DNA from: Lamellibrachia columna
Lineage: Eukaryota; Annelida; Polychaeta; Sabellida; Siboglinidae
Assembly: GCA_963662155.1 (NCBI GenBank)
Contig: OY759271.1
Location: 35,329,527 to 35,393,526 of the forward strand
DNA: 64,000 nucleotides
Direction: 5' to 3'
The notes beneath the pieces are model-generated. The model saw only the letters and a program-made list of their open reading frames with translations, was not told the DNA's origin and searched no databases. Position 1 is the first letter of the stretch; the number at the start of each line of letters is the position of its first letter. The position numbers and the translations under genes were made by a program. Shown here one piece after another: positions 24,700 to 36,904 of the stretch.

Positions 24700-25149
24700 T
24701 CTATGCAATATGTAGCACATAATAATTGATAGAGTGTTGTATATACAGTTTGAATTTATAAGTGTGAAAAAAAATAGGTTGATGTCCCCCAAAGAAACTC
24801 CCATAACTTTGTTCCATAAACTTTTTCAACTTAAAATATCTTCTTTGGCAGAAAGTTCATTTTTGTAATTCAACTAAATGCATGTATATTTGTCTTATCA
24901 GTTTGCATTGTTTAAATTGTATGCTTACTCCAACCAACTAAACAAAAGTGAAAATATATATATCACAATCACTTTAGGACAAGTTTGTTACATCACTATA
25001 CCTGGTATGTATATATATATATATATATATATATAACTATACCATTGTGGTACTGAAGGACGACACAGCCAGTAGAATCTACACAAGGCTAAAACACAGG
25101 AGATGCTCAGACATAAAAAAAAATTGTTTTTACAAAGGGTAGTGTGTCC
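24700..25149. other. Region upstream of H6PD coding exon 1
   Basis: Probably the intron between a 5' UTR exon and exon 1. A TA run lies at 25,012-25,036. No promoter identified. Confidence 0.4.
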
Positions 25150-25290
25150 ACCCCAGGGCTAAATGCCAGTTGTTAGACAAGTCATACAGCACGCTTGAAA
25201 CCCTGGGTTTTGATCCAGGGTAGGGTGAGACCTTGGGCTTGTTGCTTTACTCTCTAATTGCCTGTAAAACAACGGACCAGGATGTAAGAC
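25150..25290 (+). mobile_element. Probable degenerate tRNA-derived SINE
   Basis: A B-box-like gggttttgatccaggg is followed by accttgggcttgttgctttac, resembling the ccttgggcaagt...ctttac motif after the tRNA head of many invertebrate SINEs. One copy only in this window, so the boundaries are uncertain. Confidence 0.4.
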
Positions 25291-26689
25291 AACTCCAGAC
25301 TTCTGTGAACCGTCATTCTCTGTCACAAGGCACTGCTGTTGCTACATCATAACCAAAGTGGTAAAAAACCTGGATGTTTTCGAATAAATGGAAATTACAA
25401 GAAAGGGAAAATTAAAATCACAGGACAGGTAAATCACAGGACAGGTAAATCACAGGAGGAACAAATTTAAATCATTTGACAGGAGAAAAGAAAACCACAG
25501 GGAACACGAATCGTTAATGCCCACTATCTAAACAAACCAAACCTATATGTTCTCTTGTCCAATTTAGACTATTAACCTCCAGATTGTGTTCATGTCAATT
25601 ATTATGCAAATGAATTATTCAACTACTAGCAATCTTACACACACAACTGACATGGTAAGATTGAATGTTTTTGTCTGACTAATATTGCTATCCTCGTTCA
25701 CACTATATATTTCAGTAACATTGCATTACTATTTTCCAAATAAATTGCACTATTACTTCTTATTAACTTGTTTACAACATATTAATTACAAATCCACTCT
25801 CTTGATTACAGCTGCAGTAACATATTAACCAGTGCGACTGAAACAGATGTTGTTTTGGCAATGGCCAGTGTGTGGGCGAGTATTAAATGGTTATGTGCTG
25901 CCGTACACAGCTACGCACACAATAAATAGCAAGACAGAAAGGAAATCCAATTTGGAGACACATCCACAGAACCATCATAAATTTACAGCAAGATGCAATT
26001 ATCTACATTTGTGATTAGAAAGCTCTTCATACAATTAAACTAAAAGCTGTGATCCTCTGATTGCACATTTGTTTTAACTAATGCCTTTGGTAAGGACATG
26101 TACTGGACTGCCTCATGGAAGGTAATAACTTAGTTGACCACAAAAGGCCACATACAGCAGTTAAGTGGCAACAGGAATTGACCGAATCTCTTATGCTTCT
26201 TCATTAAACAACTTATTTTCTGGATAAAGCTTAATCAAATCAGTTAGCACCTCTTAATCAATCTGTTTGTCATAAAAAGTTATTTTAGTTAATTGCTTTG
26301 ATACAGAAACATAAGGTATCACATAAGCAGACTGTGATTTTGGTATACCATACATACATGTAAAACTTCAACTTAGCTTGGCAGACAGTCGAAGAACAAG
26401 CCAGCATAATAGCTAGATTCTGGTTAATGTAGAAGCAAAATGCAACAATGCCACAATGATGACGTGTGCACATATATAACCCTCAGGTGACTGCAGTGTA
26501 GTTAAGGTGGTGGCACATTATACACAATTGTGACTACCCAGGGCACATGTGCTTCAGGTAAAAGTAATGTTAGCGTGACTTATGACATTTAACTCCAAAC
26601 AGCCATGCCTAGGGCTAACACAGGAGTGTTTATTTTCAGAATTTTCCTTCACTAGAGTTAGTAAATCCATGACAGGTTTATTTATTTCT
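25291..26689. other. Intergenic stretch
   Basis: AT-rich; short tandem acaggacaggtaaatcacag at about 25,418-25,455. No gene recognised. Confidence 0.45.
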
Positions 26690-26915
26690 CTGTGTGGGAT
26701 ATTTTAATTTCCCCGGCATAGACATCAGATAGAAGAGACCAACGGCTTTTGGTCTTTTGGTGTCTCTTCCGAAAGACACAGACAAAATGGGGTGAACGAA
26801 ATTGCTCAAACTTCGAAACAGCAGAGATGGAATCAAACAACTGTCCTCTTGATCTAAGTCTAATTATTAGACCACTGCTCCTCATATCAGACCACCGCTC
26901 ATGCAGTTTGGGTCC
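26690..26915 (-). mobile_element. tRNA-Asp-like SINE (copy 2)
   Basis: On the - strand: gagcggtggtctgatatg, then a second tggtctaataattag A-box module, a B box (tgtttgattcc, one or two bases off consensus), then tttcgaagtttgagcaattt, caccccattttgtctgtgtc and aaaagccgttggtct. The same order is found at 38,819-38,985 (+). Confidence 0.8.
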
Positions 26916-29606
26916 CCTATGTACATGGTTAATGTAGTATATTATTACAATGTATTTACACACTGGTATGTAAACGATTTGGTAAATTTATCAATTTACA
27001 TGGGTTGGCTAAACTGTGAATCTCCCAGAATGCACCATGTTAACCATGCTGTTCATGCATAGTTTGGCCACATCATCATTACAAATTACAACAAAGTCAA
27101 AGAAATCTATGGAGGGAGGTGTACCAAGGCCAAGGGTCTCAACCTCTCATCTCCCACCTGTTTTGATGGTCAACCTCCCACCATTTTTACGGCCAGCCTC
27201 ACCCTTATGACATAGATGTAGCATGGGTCTCAACCTCCCATATGCCACCTGTTTTGGGGTCTACCCAACCTCCTACTAATGGCAATGCCAATGTGAATGT
27301 TGGGGCCAAAAGTTCAACTGAGTTTGTAAGCCCTTGTTAGTAGCGGAATTCTAAGCAGCAGAATTCTAAGAATAGTCATTTCAGCCCATGGCCTGATTTG
27401 ATCAAACAGGAAATTATAATTGCGCACAGAAACATTCATACACGATTACATGTTGATATAATAATATATAATTATCACAGAGTAATATAAATAAAATAAA
27501 ATTCCAGCCTATCGTCAAGTTCCAGCCTATCGTCAAAGTAATTCTTTGTATCTTCATCGCATATGTTTAATAAAAAACATAAGTTGTCGTTTCAGCCCAC
27601 GGAGCCCGCTAGCACCGGTTGTATATACGGTTGGTTCGGTTTATGGGCCGAACCCGATATGGGCCGAAACATCCGTACCCGGTAGAAGAGTCAAGAGAAG
27701 AACCTCCGATAATTATGAGTTATGCACCAATGCAGCTGATTTCTGTTACACAAATCAAGCGTCTGTCTAACGTCTGTCAACCGCCTATATGTCTAAATGG
27801 TTCCCCTAAATGACATTCTAAAGATGCTAAAATGTTTGCATTTAACGTTCGAAGGCCGTTAACGTTGGCGATAATGGGGTTGTGGGGGCTGTGACGTCTG
27901 TGTAGATAAACTAGATGGGTTATCCAACTAGGTGCAATGTCGGAACCGTTCACATTCAGGGGCGATTATAAGACACGTACTTTACTATTGTTTTAACAAC
28001 TCATTGTAACAAACAGTGCAGTGAACACCGTGACTTGCCTTACAATTCACGGCCTACAATTTAACACCCAAATATCGGTTAGCGCATGAACGGTCAAAAT
28101 GTATCTCTAGAAACGACACAACGCGTCGCTACTGAACATCAATCATTTAGTAATTGTTAGCACACCGGGTAGCGCCACCAAACTTGCGTTTTCCTTGTTC
28201 CCGGCCCACCATGGGGCGCCACTGTTGTGAGAAAAGCACCAACTGGGGGCAATTTAATCTTTCAGATTCAGGTAAAACTGAATATAAGGAATTTCTTGCG
28301 ATACACCATTCACATTGAATACGTCATATTTTTGCATACGTAAACACAACCAAAACACGTCCCAAATTAGTATCTCATCGGACAGCGTCGTTCGTGTCGG
28401 TATGAGAACGTAACGACACACTCGCACGCACGCACGCACGCACGCACGCACACCACACCACATCGGAAGACGAAGAAGACATCGTCAACCACTGTCACCT
28501 GTTCACCTTCGGCGGAGGAATCTCCGCGGTCCACTCAGTTTGTCGGTAAAAAGTGCACGCAAAATTAAAACAAACCATGTAATATTTATTACGAAATGTA
28601 CCAAAGTGCGATATAGTTAACAGGAAATCGGAAGGATTAGTGCGAGCCAAGCCCAAGGTGATGGAATGAGCTTTCAAAGCGTGTTTAAACTTGTAACCAA
28701 ACTATATTTGACACAAAACATGTAATTGGCAACACTTGGTGGATTTGAAGACCGCTAAGGAATATCTACTTAAAGGAAGTTGTTTTATTTTATTAATATA
28801 ATTCCTAAAGAATAACAACTCCATAATATTTCATGAATATACAACACAGATATTATGAAAGTAAACAAATCCAGCTTTTCAATTCCGACATGTTATATTG
28901 AAAAAATAAGTAGGGGGTGAGTAGGATATGAAAACAGTCCCCCCTCCCCCGTTGGCTTCGATGTTCCTAAATATCCCCACGCGTCAAACCTGATAGCGAG
29001 AAAGAGGGAATGTATGCTGAACACCACTCATACTAAACAACCGTTTCCTTAAATAACTTTGCATTTGTCAATTTACCAATCTCTCCCGGTGTTTCGAAGA
29101 TCCAAACCAGTGGGGAAACAGGTAGAATCATTGTCGAAAATGTTCAACTAACTGTGTCTGCCCTTAATTAACACATTTTTAAAACACGTTGTATACACAA
29201 CGCCAGAAGTCGCCAAAGCTATTGCAAGTGTGTTCCTCTATCCCAGAACTAGGAGGGGGTGGATTCGGTTCCCGCCTGTGGCATACCCAGTTCCTATACA
29301 GTATATGGCATCTGACCAGAACGTTCGATGGAAAATATGCGGTTCGCATATAGAACAATGAAAGGCCTAGGTACTTCTATCTGGTGCCTATACCAGGAAA
29401 TGTAAAATATTTTACACGTACATGGGGTTAAACGTTTAACTCATGATGGTTTATGTCTAACCCGCCAACATTGAGCGACCGATGATGTGTCCATGACGCA
29501 GTTCAGACAATTCTGAAGGCACGGGTAAATTCATAAGCTACCAAGAGAATCCCTGAGCTATCAATAATCAATGAGCTATTAAGAATCCCTGAGCCACCAT
29601 GTTGCT
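26916..29606. other. Intergenic stretch between H6PD and PCYOX1-like gene
   Basis: No recognisable gene. Contains a degenerate ctcaacctcccacc-type repeat at 27,140-27,280, a duplicated ttccagcctatcgtcaa at about 27,505-27,540, and a cacg run at 28,420-28,450. The somewhat CpG-richer part (27,590-28,240) could hold the H6PD promoter or 5' UTR exon; this is a guess. Confidence 0.4.
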
Positions 29607-30523
29607 CTACAACTCGTTCCGCACCTTGTCTTCCAGTTCTCGTCCATCGTTGATGTCATCGATCTTATCGTCTCTGTCAAACCACCGGTTGTAAGCCAGA
29701 AGCGCCACATTGCGACCACTAATGACACACGTCTCCATCGTTGAACTAGCCATTTCCATGGCGTTGGTATAATAAATCTGCATGCCTAGCTCGAACCCAG
29801 GCAGGTCTTTCGCGTTGGAACTATATTTGGGATACGCAGCCCAATCGACCACCCGTACGTCATTGTACGACAAGAACAAACTGTTCAACTGTTCCTTGGT
29901 CAGCACAGCCGGTGAGAATACCTTCCAGACAGGCACTGTCGTTGAATGGTCTTTCAGGTTGTCACTCTTCGAGCTACCGTCAGCAGTCGGCGTTGCCTCG
30001 TCCCCGGTGGCCTTGTCAGCGTCGGCCACTGTCGACGCCTTCTCGCCATGCTTGAAGTCGACGGCAGTTTGCCGACCCAGTGAGTTGAAGAACAGCCCAT
30101 CCTTGGAGGTGAGCACCTGCTCCGGTAGATTACCGACGGTGCGATATCCGAACATGGTGGCGTTGGGCCAGCCGCTGACGAACGTCGTCACCGTCTTGTG
30201 GAAGGGCTGCGGAGGCTTGACAACTGGCCGGGGGAAGTTCTCGAACTGTATGCCGGCGATGTCGTCGTGCAGGGGCGCGGCGATGACGACCACGTCGTAG
30301 GACCGAGACAGGTACTTCTCGGAGCCGTCCAGCTCGAACGATTGCAGCTGGTAGAGGCGCAGGTCGCCGTCCGACTTCTTCAGCTTCTTCTGTCGCACAA
30401 TCGTGTGCACGTCAGCGTGGAGCAGGGTCGCCTCCGAGCTGTTGACCAGCCTCTCCGGCACGAGGCGGTTGCCCCCGTGGACACTCCACAGTCCGGACTG
30501 CATGCCGGCCATTGACACCAACC
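29607..30523 (-). CDS. PCYOX1: PCYOX1-like exon 5 (C-terminal half)
   Basis: 917 nt ending at TAG; acceptor gattgcag|GGTTGG. Contains SGLWSVHGGNRLV, YDVVVIAAPLHDDI, VWKVFSPAVLTKEQL and LLAYNRW. A serine/threonine/aspartate-rich loop (TVADADKATGDEATPTADGS) is longer than in vertebrate enzymes. The open frames on the + strand here are shadows. Confidence 0.95.
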
Positions 30524-33500
30524 CTGCAATCACGTGTGTGCCTCTGAGATCACATTCTAGTTGCAACGACTGGTATAATAATGTTTGTCCGATGGCTAAC
30601 ATGGCTAAACAGCAGCAAGCCGCATAATACCGGGATGCCAATCTCTAATATAAAAACTTACAGAGAAACAAAAGTCATGGTTTTGGGCCTATGCACCTAT
30701 GAGTTACTAAAACGTAGCCATTTGCAACTACATTTAAGAATATCACGCCAGCGGTTTATCATAGAATCCTTGTTGAACACACTGCATCTTAATTTCATGG
30801 GCTGAACCATACTGTTAGATAACCCTACGTCACGTGTTCTTGCAGTCTAGCAATATTCGCTCACCAAATGAAAATCTATTTGTAAACACCTAGTCCTACA
30901 CTTGCTAATAGCATATGGCCATGCTGTCTGCGTCTAAACTCAACTTATCCAACATATTTTGGCCTTTGTTTACTAAACTTATCCCGTTTTGACTTAGCAG
31001 CTCGCTTCATTGAGAGCTTGCGTTGTTTCTGCATATACCCGCAGGCTCTTAATGTGTCAACTTGATTAACGTAACTACAGTGAAGCTCTGCTGCCTCACC
31101 AACGAATGCATGGATGCTTGTGCTCTGTCCGTAGTTGCAGCGGATGCCTGCATTCACCAGCTCCTGGATGAGTGGCTCCGAGAAGCCACTCGACCGCAGC
31201 TCATCTGCAAGAGTTGATTGTAACAGTCGCAAGAAGTCTGGTGACATGCTACTTAGTAGTTCCTCGACACGTGTGAAGGCATGGCCTTTCGCTTGGTGGT
31301 CGTAGATCCTACAAACATGTTTGCCAACAAAACAATCATAATTATAAAGTGTAAGGCAGGGCAGTTTGCAGAATAAGTGATACATAATGAGAATGTGTAT
31401 CACAATGAAAGAATGATAATGCGTATGGTAATGAAAGAATGAGTAATACACAAAAGTTAAAATCATACCATAATGTGCCAGTTTCTTATATTGTTCCAAT
31501 AGAAACTATAACTTAAAATGGTTTCTTGTGACGTAGTTCGTTCTCGTCAAGCAGTTATAAAGGTAAAGGTACATTCTTATATAGCGCTGTATCCAGTCCT
31601 TGGGGCTGTTCAAAGCGGAACATTGTATATTTTGTTACTCAAAGTGCGAAGTTAATTTACAAGATTTTCTTCTAAAACCATGGACAGAATCTGATATGTT
31701 GATATTACACATATCAATGAAATAGTGGAAGAGAAAGTTTTGAGGATTCAAATTATTTTACCTTTTTTTGCAACTTTAAAAGAAGAATGTTGACTGTGTT
31801 CTTGCTGTGCGTCTTTGGCATTTTTACTGTATCTACAATCACAAGAATTGATGCCAACCTACACGTGCAAACGTACTGATTTTTTATCCACATTTCCCTG
31901 ATAACAACAGAAATGTGTACTTACCTTCTGAAGTTGGCAAACATCTTATCAACAAACGACTGCATGCGGTAGATGTCCCAGCCATAGCGCCACAACAGCT
32001 GGCCCAGGGTCAGCATGCCCCAACGACTCCCATCAAAAACCATTTGCTTCCCATCGAAGATTCCAAGCCGGCTACTTTCTCGATCACGCCGCCGAAGACC
32101 TAGTGCAGAAATAGCTTTAAATTTAACCGCTGTATGCGTGTGTGCATGCGAGTATGTGCATAAGTACATGTGTGTTTGTATGTTCAAACATTTATAATGT
32201 GCCATGTAACATATACATTATGTGTATGAGACTGTAATTTACATAACATGCATGATAATAATTAAATTGTATTGATTGCATAAAAAGTTCTCAGTTATTT
32301 TAAATTCACTTTTGAAATATATCAAGTACATGGCCTCAACTATACAAATTAGGGTTGCATTATAATTTGTGAGAGAAGATAAACTAAAATTCAGATCTAT
32401 ACACACAGTGGTTAAACAGGCATACTAATCTTTACCAAACATGTGAGTGAAGTTAACCATGTAGGCATTTCCAGGATGAATAATGCTTCCACCAGATTCA
32501 TACTCCTTTCCACTGAAAGCTTGGCTTGCCATTCGACCACCAATCTTGTGCTTTTCATAGATGTCGATGGAGACATCACCACCAAACAACTGGCGGAGGT
32601 AGAAAGCTGCCGAGGCGCCACTGATGCCCGCGCCAATCACAGCTGTACACAGATTAATGACACGAATCAGAAATATATTGACCAACCGTATATATGCTTT
32701 GTAATAGATCAACATTTATTTAATATATAATATGTTCAAACAATGTACTGAACATCTGGTCTGCCAAGGCAGAAAAGGAATCTTACAAATCTAGTACAAT
32801 CAAAAGGAAATTTCCCTTTGTTACAACCTCATTTGTGACAAATTAGCAGTATCACCCATATCATATAATGGGGAATTTACTGCCTTATTTACGATATACA
32901 TGTGCTGGTACAACAAGTAATTTTTATGGCCAACGAAAGTTTCCTGAGTGAACAGGGAACTGAGCAGGCTGTGCTGTTGTTTCAAGCATGAAGGTCATGT
33001 ATACATGTTTGGTTCCAACTAAACCGCAGATTTAAACACATACAAAGGGTTTAACTGCCAAAGACTAGCTACATTTATTACAAACTTGTGAGTTTGGTAA
33101 ATGTAATTGCATCTTGTAAATGTGGAGAGATGCATGAGCAACATAATGCAGACAGAGGCATATCTGCGGGGGCATTGGGCCATGGCCCTCCTTTGGCTTA
33201 CATTTTTCGATTTTTTTTACTGTATTTCTACATGGTAGCATGGGTGACTAAGCCTGTCCCTCCTTTGTGAGATCATAGATACACAACTGAATGTAGGTTC
33301 CAGTGAGTATCCTAAGTGTTTTATATATGACATTATATTACTACTGAGTCTATAATAGGGCCAGAGTTTGGGTGTAAAATATATCCGTTAGGGCGACAGA
33401 AACGTGTCACCCTATTATGCGATTAAAGGTTTCTTGTACAATCATTTCACCATGCACCATTAGGTTTTGTTGTATGCAGGGTTGTTTGATTTAAATCATT

Positions 33501-35859
33501 TGATTTAAATCATTGATTTAAATCATGATTTAAATCACTCAAAAAAAAAAATTATTTATAATTTTTTTACTCCCGATTTTTTTTAATCGCTGATTGATAT
33601 GAATTTAACACAAATAATTGTTTACAAGCATCGAGATCAACAAAGTTTTGTGTTTTTTAATACAAAAGCACGAAATGCGCACACTTGTGTAGTTGTATTG
33701 TCATCAGATAGCCTGATAGTCAAATATTTTATGACATTGTGTATGCTTGAGCTATTCCCTTTCTGAATGCAGTGAAGCCACACAAACTTGTTTTCCAGAG
33801 GAAGTATCTTTTCAAGTCAGAAGCCCTGAGTTAAAGTTGTACACTTAGAGCTTGTGCTTGTTGTTACCAATTCAGTATGTTTACTCAAGTGAGACAGTCT
33901 GGGCTACAATTGTTTAATGCAGTCTGGTTGGAGACCCTTAGAGTAGGCAGAGCCCTGGACAGATGCTAATCCACCCTCTCAGCAAACAATAATTATCACT
34001 GCTACAGCCACAGACACACAGCATGCTTTCCTTTCCAAGACAGATTACGCAACTACAGGGGGTGAGGCATTGTGGACATTGTCTAATGACTTTATATAAG
34101 CAAAACTGATGTACCCTCTGTTAAGACAAGCACCATCAATTTGAATAGAACACGTTTGAAAGAGTTTATAAATATAAACATCTATATAAATGTCTACATA
34201 CCAGATTAAAAAATAAATAAAAATCTGATTAAAAAAAAAAAATCCCATTTCTTTAAAAAAAAATCATGATTTTTTCAACCCTGGTTGCACGAATGTATTA
34301 TGTGTGGACTACATTTTGCGTTATTTAAAAAAAATTCACTGGCTATTTAGAAAAATATGTGTTATTAAACATTGCCGCCATATATCTTGGTCGTTTTTTC
34401 CGCAAAGGGCAACAGTTACATTTTCCCCCTTTTTTATGTTAAGTGTTTCCGTTTATTTGCATTGCAGTTATCTCGATTGCATAACTGTATAGCATTAGTA
34501 ATAGTCTGATACTATCAAACAATGACAGAGAAGATAATATGTACACAGGTGTAATAAGAACACAAACAGACGGCCGTAATGGTAAGAAACGGCAGTTAGT
34601 AAAACTGTTGCCCTATTGTGGAAACTTCACGACTGTTGCTCTAATGTATAATTAAGAGTTATATATATTATATATATATATTATATATATATACACATAC
34701 ACACACACATCCCTTTAACACTTGCAAAATCTTCATTGCCACCTTGTTTAGGCCTCATGATTGTAAACTCTTGCAAACAAGTTCCTTTTAAGGTCTATAA
34801 AATGGAGAAACTTTTAGAGGTGTCTGCATTATTATTCACATGGATTTGTTCATGTTATTCTTTAACATTAATTAAATTATTTCATATCAATGTCATTATT
34901 CAGACTTTTAAAAAGTGACTTTTTTAGTTACTTTTATAGAATCACCCTCGCCACAGTTATATAACTGATGTTTGATTGCATTTGGTGATGTACTGTTGCG
35001 CATTTTTCATGAGATAGTAACTGCTATGTAATTATGACACTGTAAAATTCATATGTAAAACCTGTTCAAAGATTTTTCTAAAGAAACCCTTGATTCCAAA
35101 TGCATAAGAACAATTGTCATAAACTCATAACTCATATTATGTACAGGTGCTGTAAATTACTTCCAGCCCAGGTATGTCACCCACGGCACAGGCTCAGCAC
35201 AGCCACAAGCCACAGCGGCAACCAGGGTTTTAAAAAATCATGATTTTTTAATTTAAATAAGATTTTTTTAATTTATTTGATTTTTTTTATCTGGTATACA
35301 CATTGTCACAAAACATTTTACTATCAGGCTATCTGGTGTCAATACAGTTACACAAGTGTGCGCACTTTGTGCTTTTGTATTAAAAACACACAAAACTTTG
35401 TTGATCTCGATGCTTGTAAACAATTATTTGTGTTAAATTCATATAAATCAGTAACAAAAACATAAATAAATTTTTGTTTGGAGCGATTTAAATCATGATT
35501 TAAATCAAATGATTTAAATCAAACAACCCTGGCGGCAACGTACACGATTAAAGTTAAACTACATTTAAAATTCCATCACAGACACCCATACTACTTTGTG
35601 GCAATGTTCTATGGGTTTACTTGGCTAATAGCTGACGTTCTACATATTACAAACAAACAAACCATTCACCTATTTTAGGCAATATTCCGCATTGTCTGAC
35701 GCCATCCGAGCCCATCCCACAACCAGCCCCATGTCCCAAGAGTGGTTTCTCGCCATCCGATTCAGCTGTGGAAAGTCTCGACCAACATGTGCAATGAAAT
35801 GCTATTATTAACAAACTGACAGTTCGTGATTTATAAGACAAAGAAGTAAACCAAAACAT
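29607..35859 (-). CDS. PCYOX1: Prenylcysteine oxidase-like FAD enzyme (PCYOX1 family)
   Basis: PCYOX1 enzymes are FAD-dependent thioether oxidases of lysosomes and the secretory route that cleave prenylcysteine to cysteine, a prenyl aldehyde and H2O2. Exons 35,859(?)-35,670; 32,642-32,436; 32,099-31,925; 31,308-31,100 and 30,523-29,607 join in frame (phases 1, 1, 2, 1), giving about 565 aa against about 505 in vertebrates. The FAD dinucleotide motif GAGISGASAAFYL opens exon 2, followed by IGGRM...YESGGSIIHPGN; later come VWRYG-like LLWRYGWD, NYGQSTSIHAFVG, SGLWSVHGGNRLV and the C-terminal YYTNAMEMASSTMETC. The first exon supplies a hydrophobic leader (VSLLIIAF) but its start is unsure: ATGs at 35,859, 35,883 and 35,910 are in frame, or an acceptor at 35,766 may make it internal. 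PCYOX1 versus PCYOX1L cannot be decided here. Confidence 0.9.
31100..31308 (-). CDS. PCYOX1: PCYOX1-like exon 4
   Basis: 209 nt; acceptor tttgtag|GATCTAC, donor TTCGTTG|gtgagg. Encodes AFTRVEELLSSM, GFSEPLIQELVNAGIR and NYGQSTSIHAFVG, family landmarks. Confidence 0.92.
31556..31622 (-). mobile_element. SINE-like 3' region (copy 2)
   Basis: Inverse of the 11,086 copy: on the - strand ccgctttgaacagcccc, ggactggatacagcgctata and taagaatgtacctttacct. Lies in a PCYOX1-like intron. Confidence 0.55.
31925..32099 (-). CDS. PCYOX1: PCYOX1-like exon 3
   Basis: 175 nt; acceptor gcactag|GTCTTC, donor CAGAAG|gtaagt. Encodes LGIFDGKQMVFDGSRW and LLWRYGWDIYRMQSFVDKMF, both matching the family in order. 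Confidence 0.9.
32436..32642 (-). CDS. PCYOX1: PCYOX1-like exon 2 (FAD motif)
   Basis: 207 nt; acceptor gtgtacag|CTGTG, donor ATGTTTG|gtaaag. Encodes the GxGxxG Rossmann motif and ESGGSIIHPGNAYM. Confidence 0.92.
32700..33468. other. PCYOX1-like intron 1, part
   Basis: No feature beyond intronic sequence. Confidence 0.5.
33477..34283 (-). mobile_element. hAT-like MITE, long copy (807 bp)
   Basis: Ends are cagggttg and caaccctg, followed inward by repeated gatttaaatcat motifs on one side and aaaaatcatgatttttt on the other. Flanks gttgtatg (33,469-33,476) and gttgcacg (34,284-34,291) agree at 6 of 8 bases, as an aged 8-bp target duplication. The first roughly 270 bp and the far end match, in inverse orientation, the 309-bp element at 35,223. 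The extra central part has no transposase reading frame. Confidence 0.8.
34292..35222. other. PCYOX1-like intron 1, between MITEs
   Basis: AT-rich; TA-rich run at 34,664-34,696. No gene recognised. Confidence 0.5.
35223..35531 (+). mobile_element. hAT-like MITE, short copy (309 bp)
   Basis: Starts cagggttttaaaaaatcatg, ends aatcaaacaaccctg, and is flanked by a perfect 8-bp duplication gcggcaac (35,215-35,222 and 35,532-35,539), the hallmark of hAT-type insertion. It equals the two ends of the 33,477 element, so it is probably an internal-deletion derivative moved by the same transposase. Confidence 0.88.
35670..35859 (-). CDS. PCYOX1: PCYOX1-like coding exon 1 (5' limit uncertain)
   Basis: The donor AAAATAG|gtgaat joins to exon 2 to give LPKI-AVIGAG, matching the family pattern just before the FAD motif. 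The upstream hydrophobic segment suits a signal peptide. If ttccacag at 35,766 is a real acceptor, the exon would be 35,670-35,765 and the leader would lie elsewhere. Confidence 0.6.
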
Positions 35860-36204
35860 ATCTATGACGTAACGATACAGCATGTGAATGTATAAATAAA
35901 CACTTGACAATTAGAGGACAGGTCAGTGGAGCGGGTCGATCTCAATAAACAATCTAATTACCACACCAGACCGTTTATTTATAACAGTAGACTGTCTACG
36001 TACCGCACGTGACCGAATTGATTAACGGCAACAAGAAATAGCTAGTTCTATGTTAACCGCAAAATGTTGTTTAGATACGCTTGATTCACCAATGCATCAT
36101 GGGTAGTGTAGTGGAATACATATATGCTGTTTATCTGCATGTTTATACTTTCAATCATGTTTTAGAATTTCTTTCATAAGAGACACTAACACATTCAACA
36201 CGGG
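35860..36204. other. Upstream of PCYOX1-like gene
   Basis: Possible promoter region of the - strand gene; no clear core element seen. Confidence 0.35.
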
Positions 36205-36700
36205 GTAAATGTGTATATTTTCGAAATTGCAGTTCTATCCTAAATCCTCGGCAGTCCCTCTTTCTACAAAATTGTTTATCATGCAAAAAAAATGTCGTGC
36301 TATTCTTCAAACAAGCTTCCATGAACACTCTCAATCCCCTGTTTACACACTTCAATTTAAAAAAATTGCAGGATATATATCAATTAGAAATTGCTCAATT
36401 TATGAACAGTTATATTTATACCAGTTTCATTTCAGACATCTTATATTTACACATAACATTCACAATCACGATACAAGGCAACTTATTCGTCCAATAAGTG
36501 GTTATACTGTTGGATCTTCGAACAGTATATTATGTAAATAATATACTGATCTGGAACAAACTTACATATGATATTAAACACAGATATTACAGCCATAAAG
36601 CTCCACTGTTAATCTTACAAAGTACATGTTTGTATTTGTTTCGTTTGTATATTTAGTATGTATGTATACAATTTCGAAAAATAAACTCACACACACTCAC
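36205..36700 (+). mobile_element. Decayed LINE reverse-transcriptase C-terminal fragment
   Basis: Across two + frames one reads FIMQKKCRAIL, then LNPLFTHFNLKKLQDIYQLE, IAQFMNSYIY, HNHDTRQ and WNKLTYDIK. This order is typical of the region after the polymerase domain of CR1/Jockey-group LINEs. Frameshifts break it. Confidence 0.65.
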
Positions 36701-36714
36701 TCTTTTTCCTTATA

Positions 36715-36900
36715 TGTTATGTTTTTCCTAATCAACCCAAGAATTTGATTACCCTTTGAAGCTGTAATACCACACTGCTCTGAAACGTTCACACGTATTG
36801 CTACTTCTAAGTCCTTTTCTCATATGGTGGTACCTAGAACAGTATTTCCCATTTTATAGCTTACATCCAACTTCTCACGTCCTGTGTGTAGGCATTTACC
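36715..36900 (-). mobile_element. Decayed LINE fragment (second family)
   Basis: On the - strand, KCLHTGRENLDVSYKMGN, EKDLGVAIRVNVSEQC and GNQILGLIRKNI are readable, matching the polymerase-thumb pattern of CR1-like elements (EKDLGV... QC...A.. AN.ILG.IRR). Confidence 0.65.
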
Positions 36901-36904
36901 CCCC

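Noticed and set aside
29782..30627. Long + strand frames opposite the PCYOX1-like last exon
   Set aside because: Shadow frames; the - strand carries the conserved protein.
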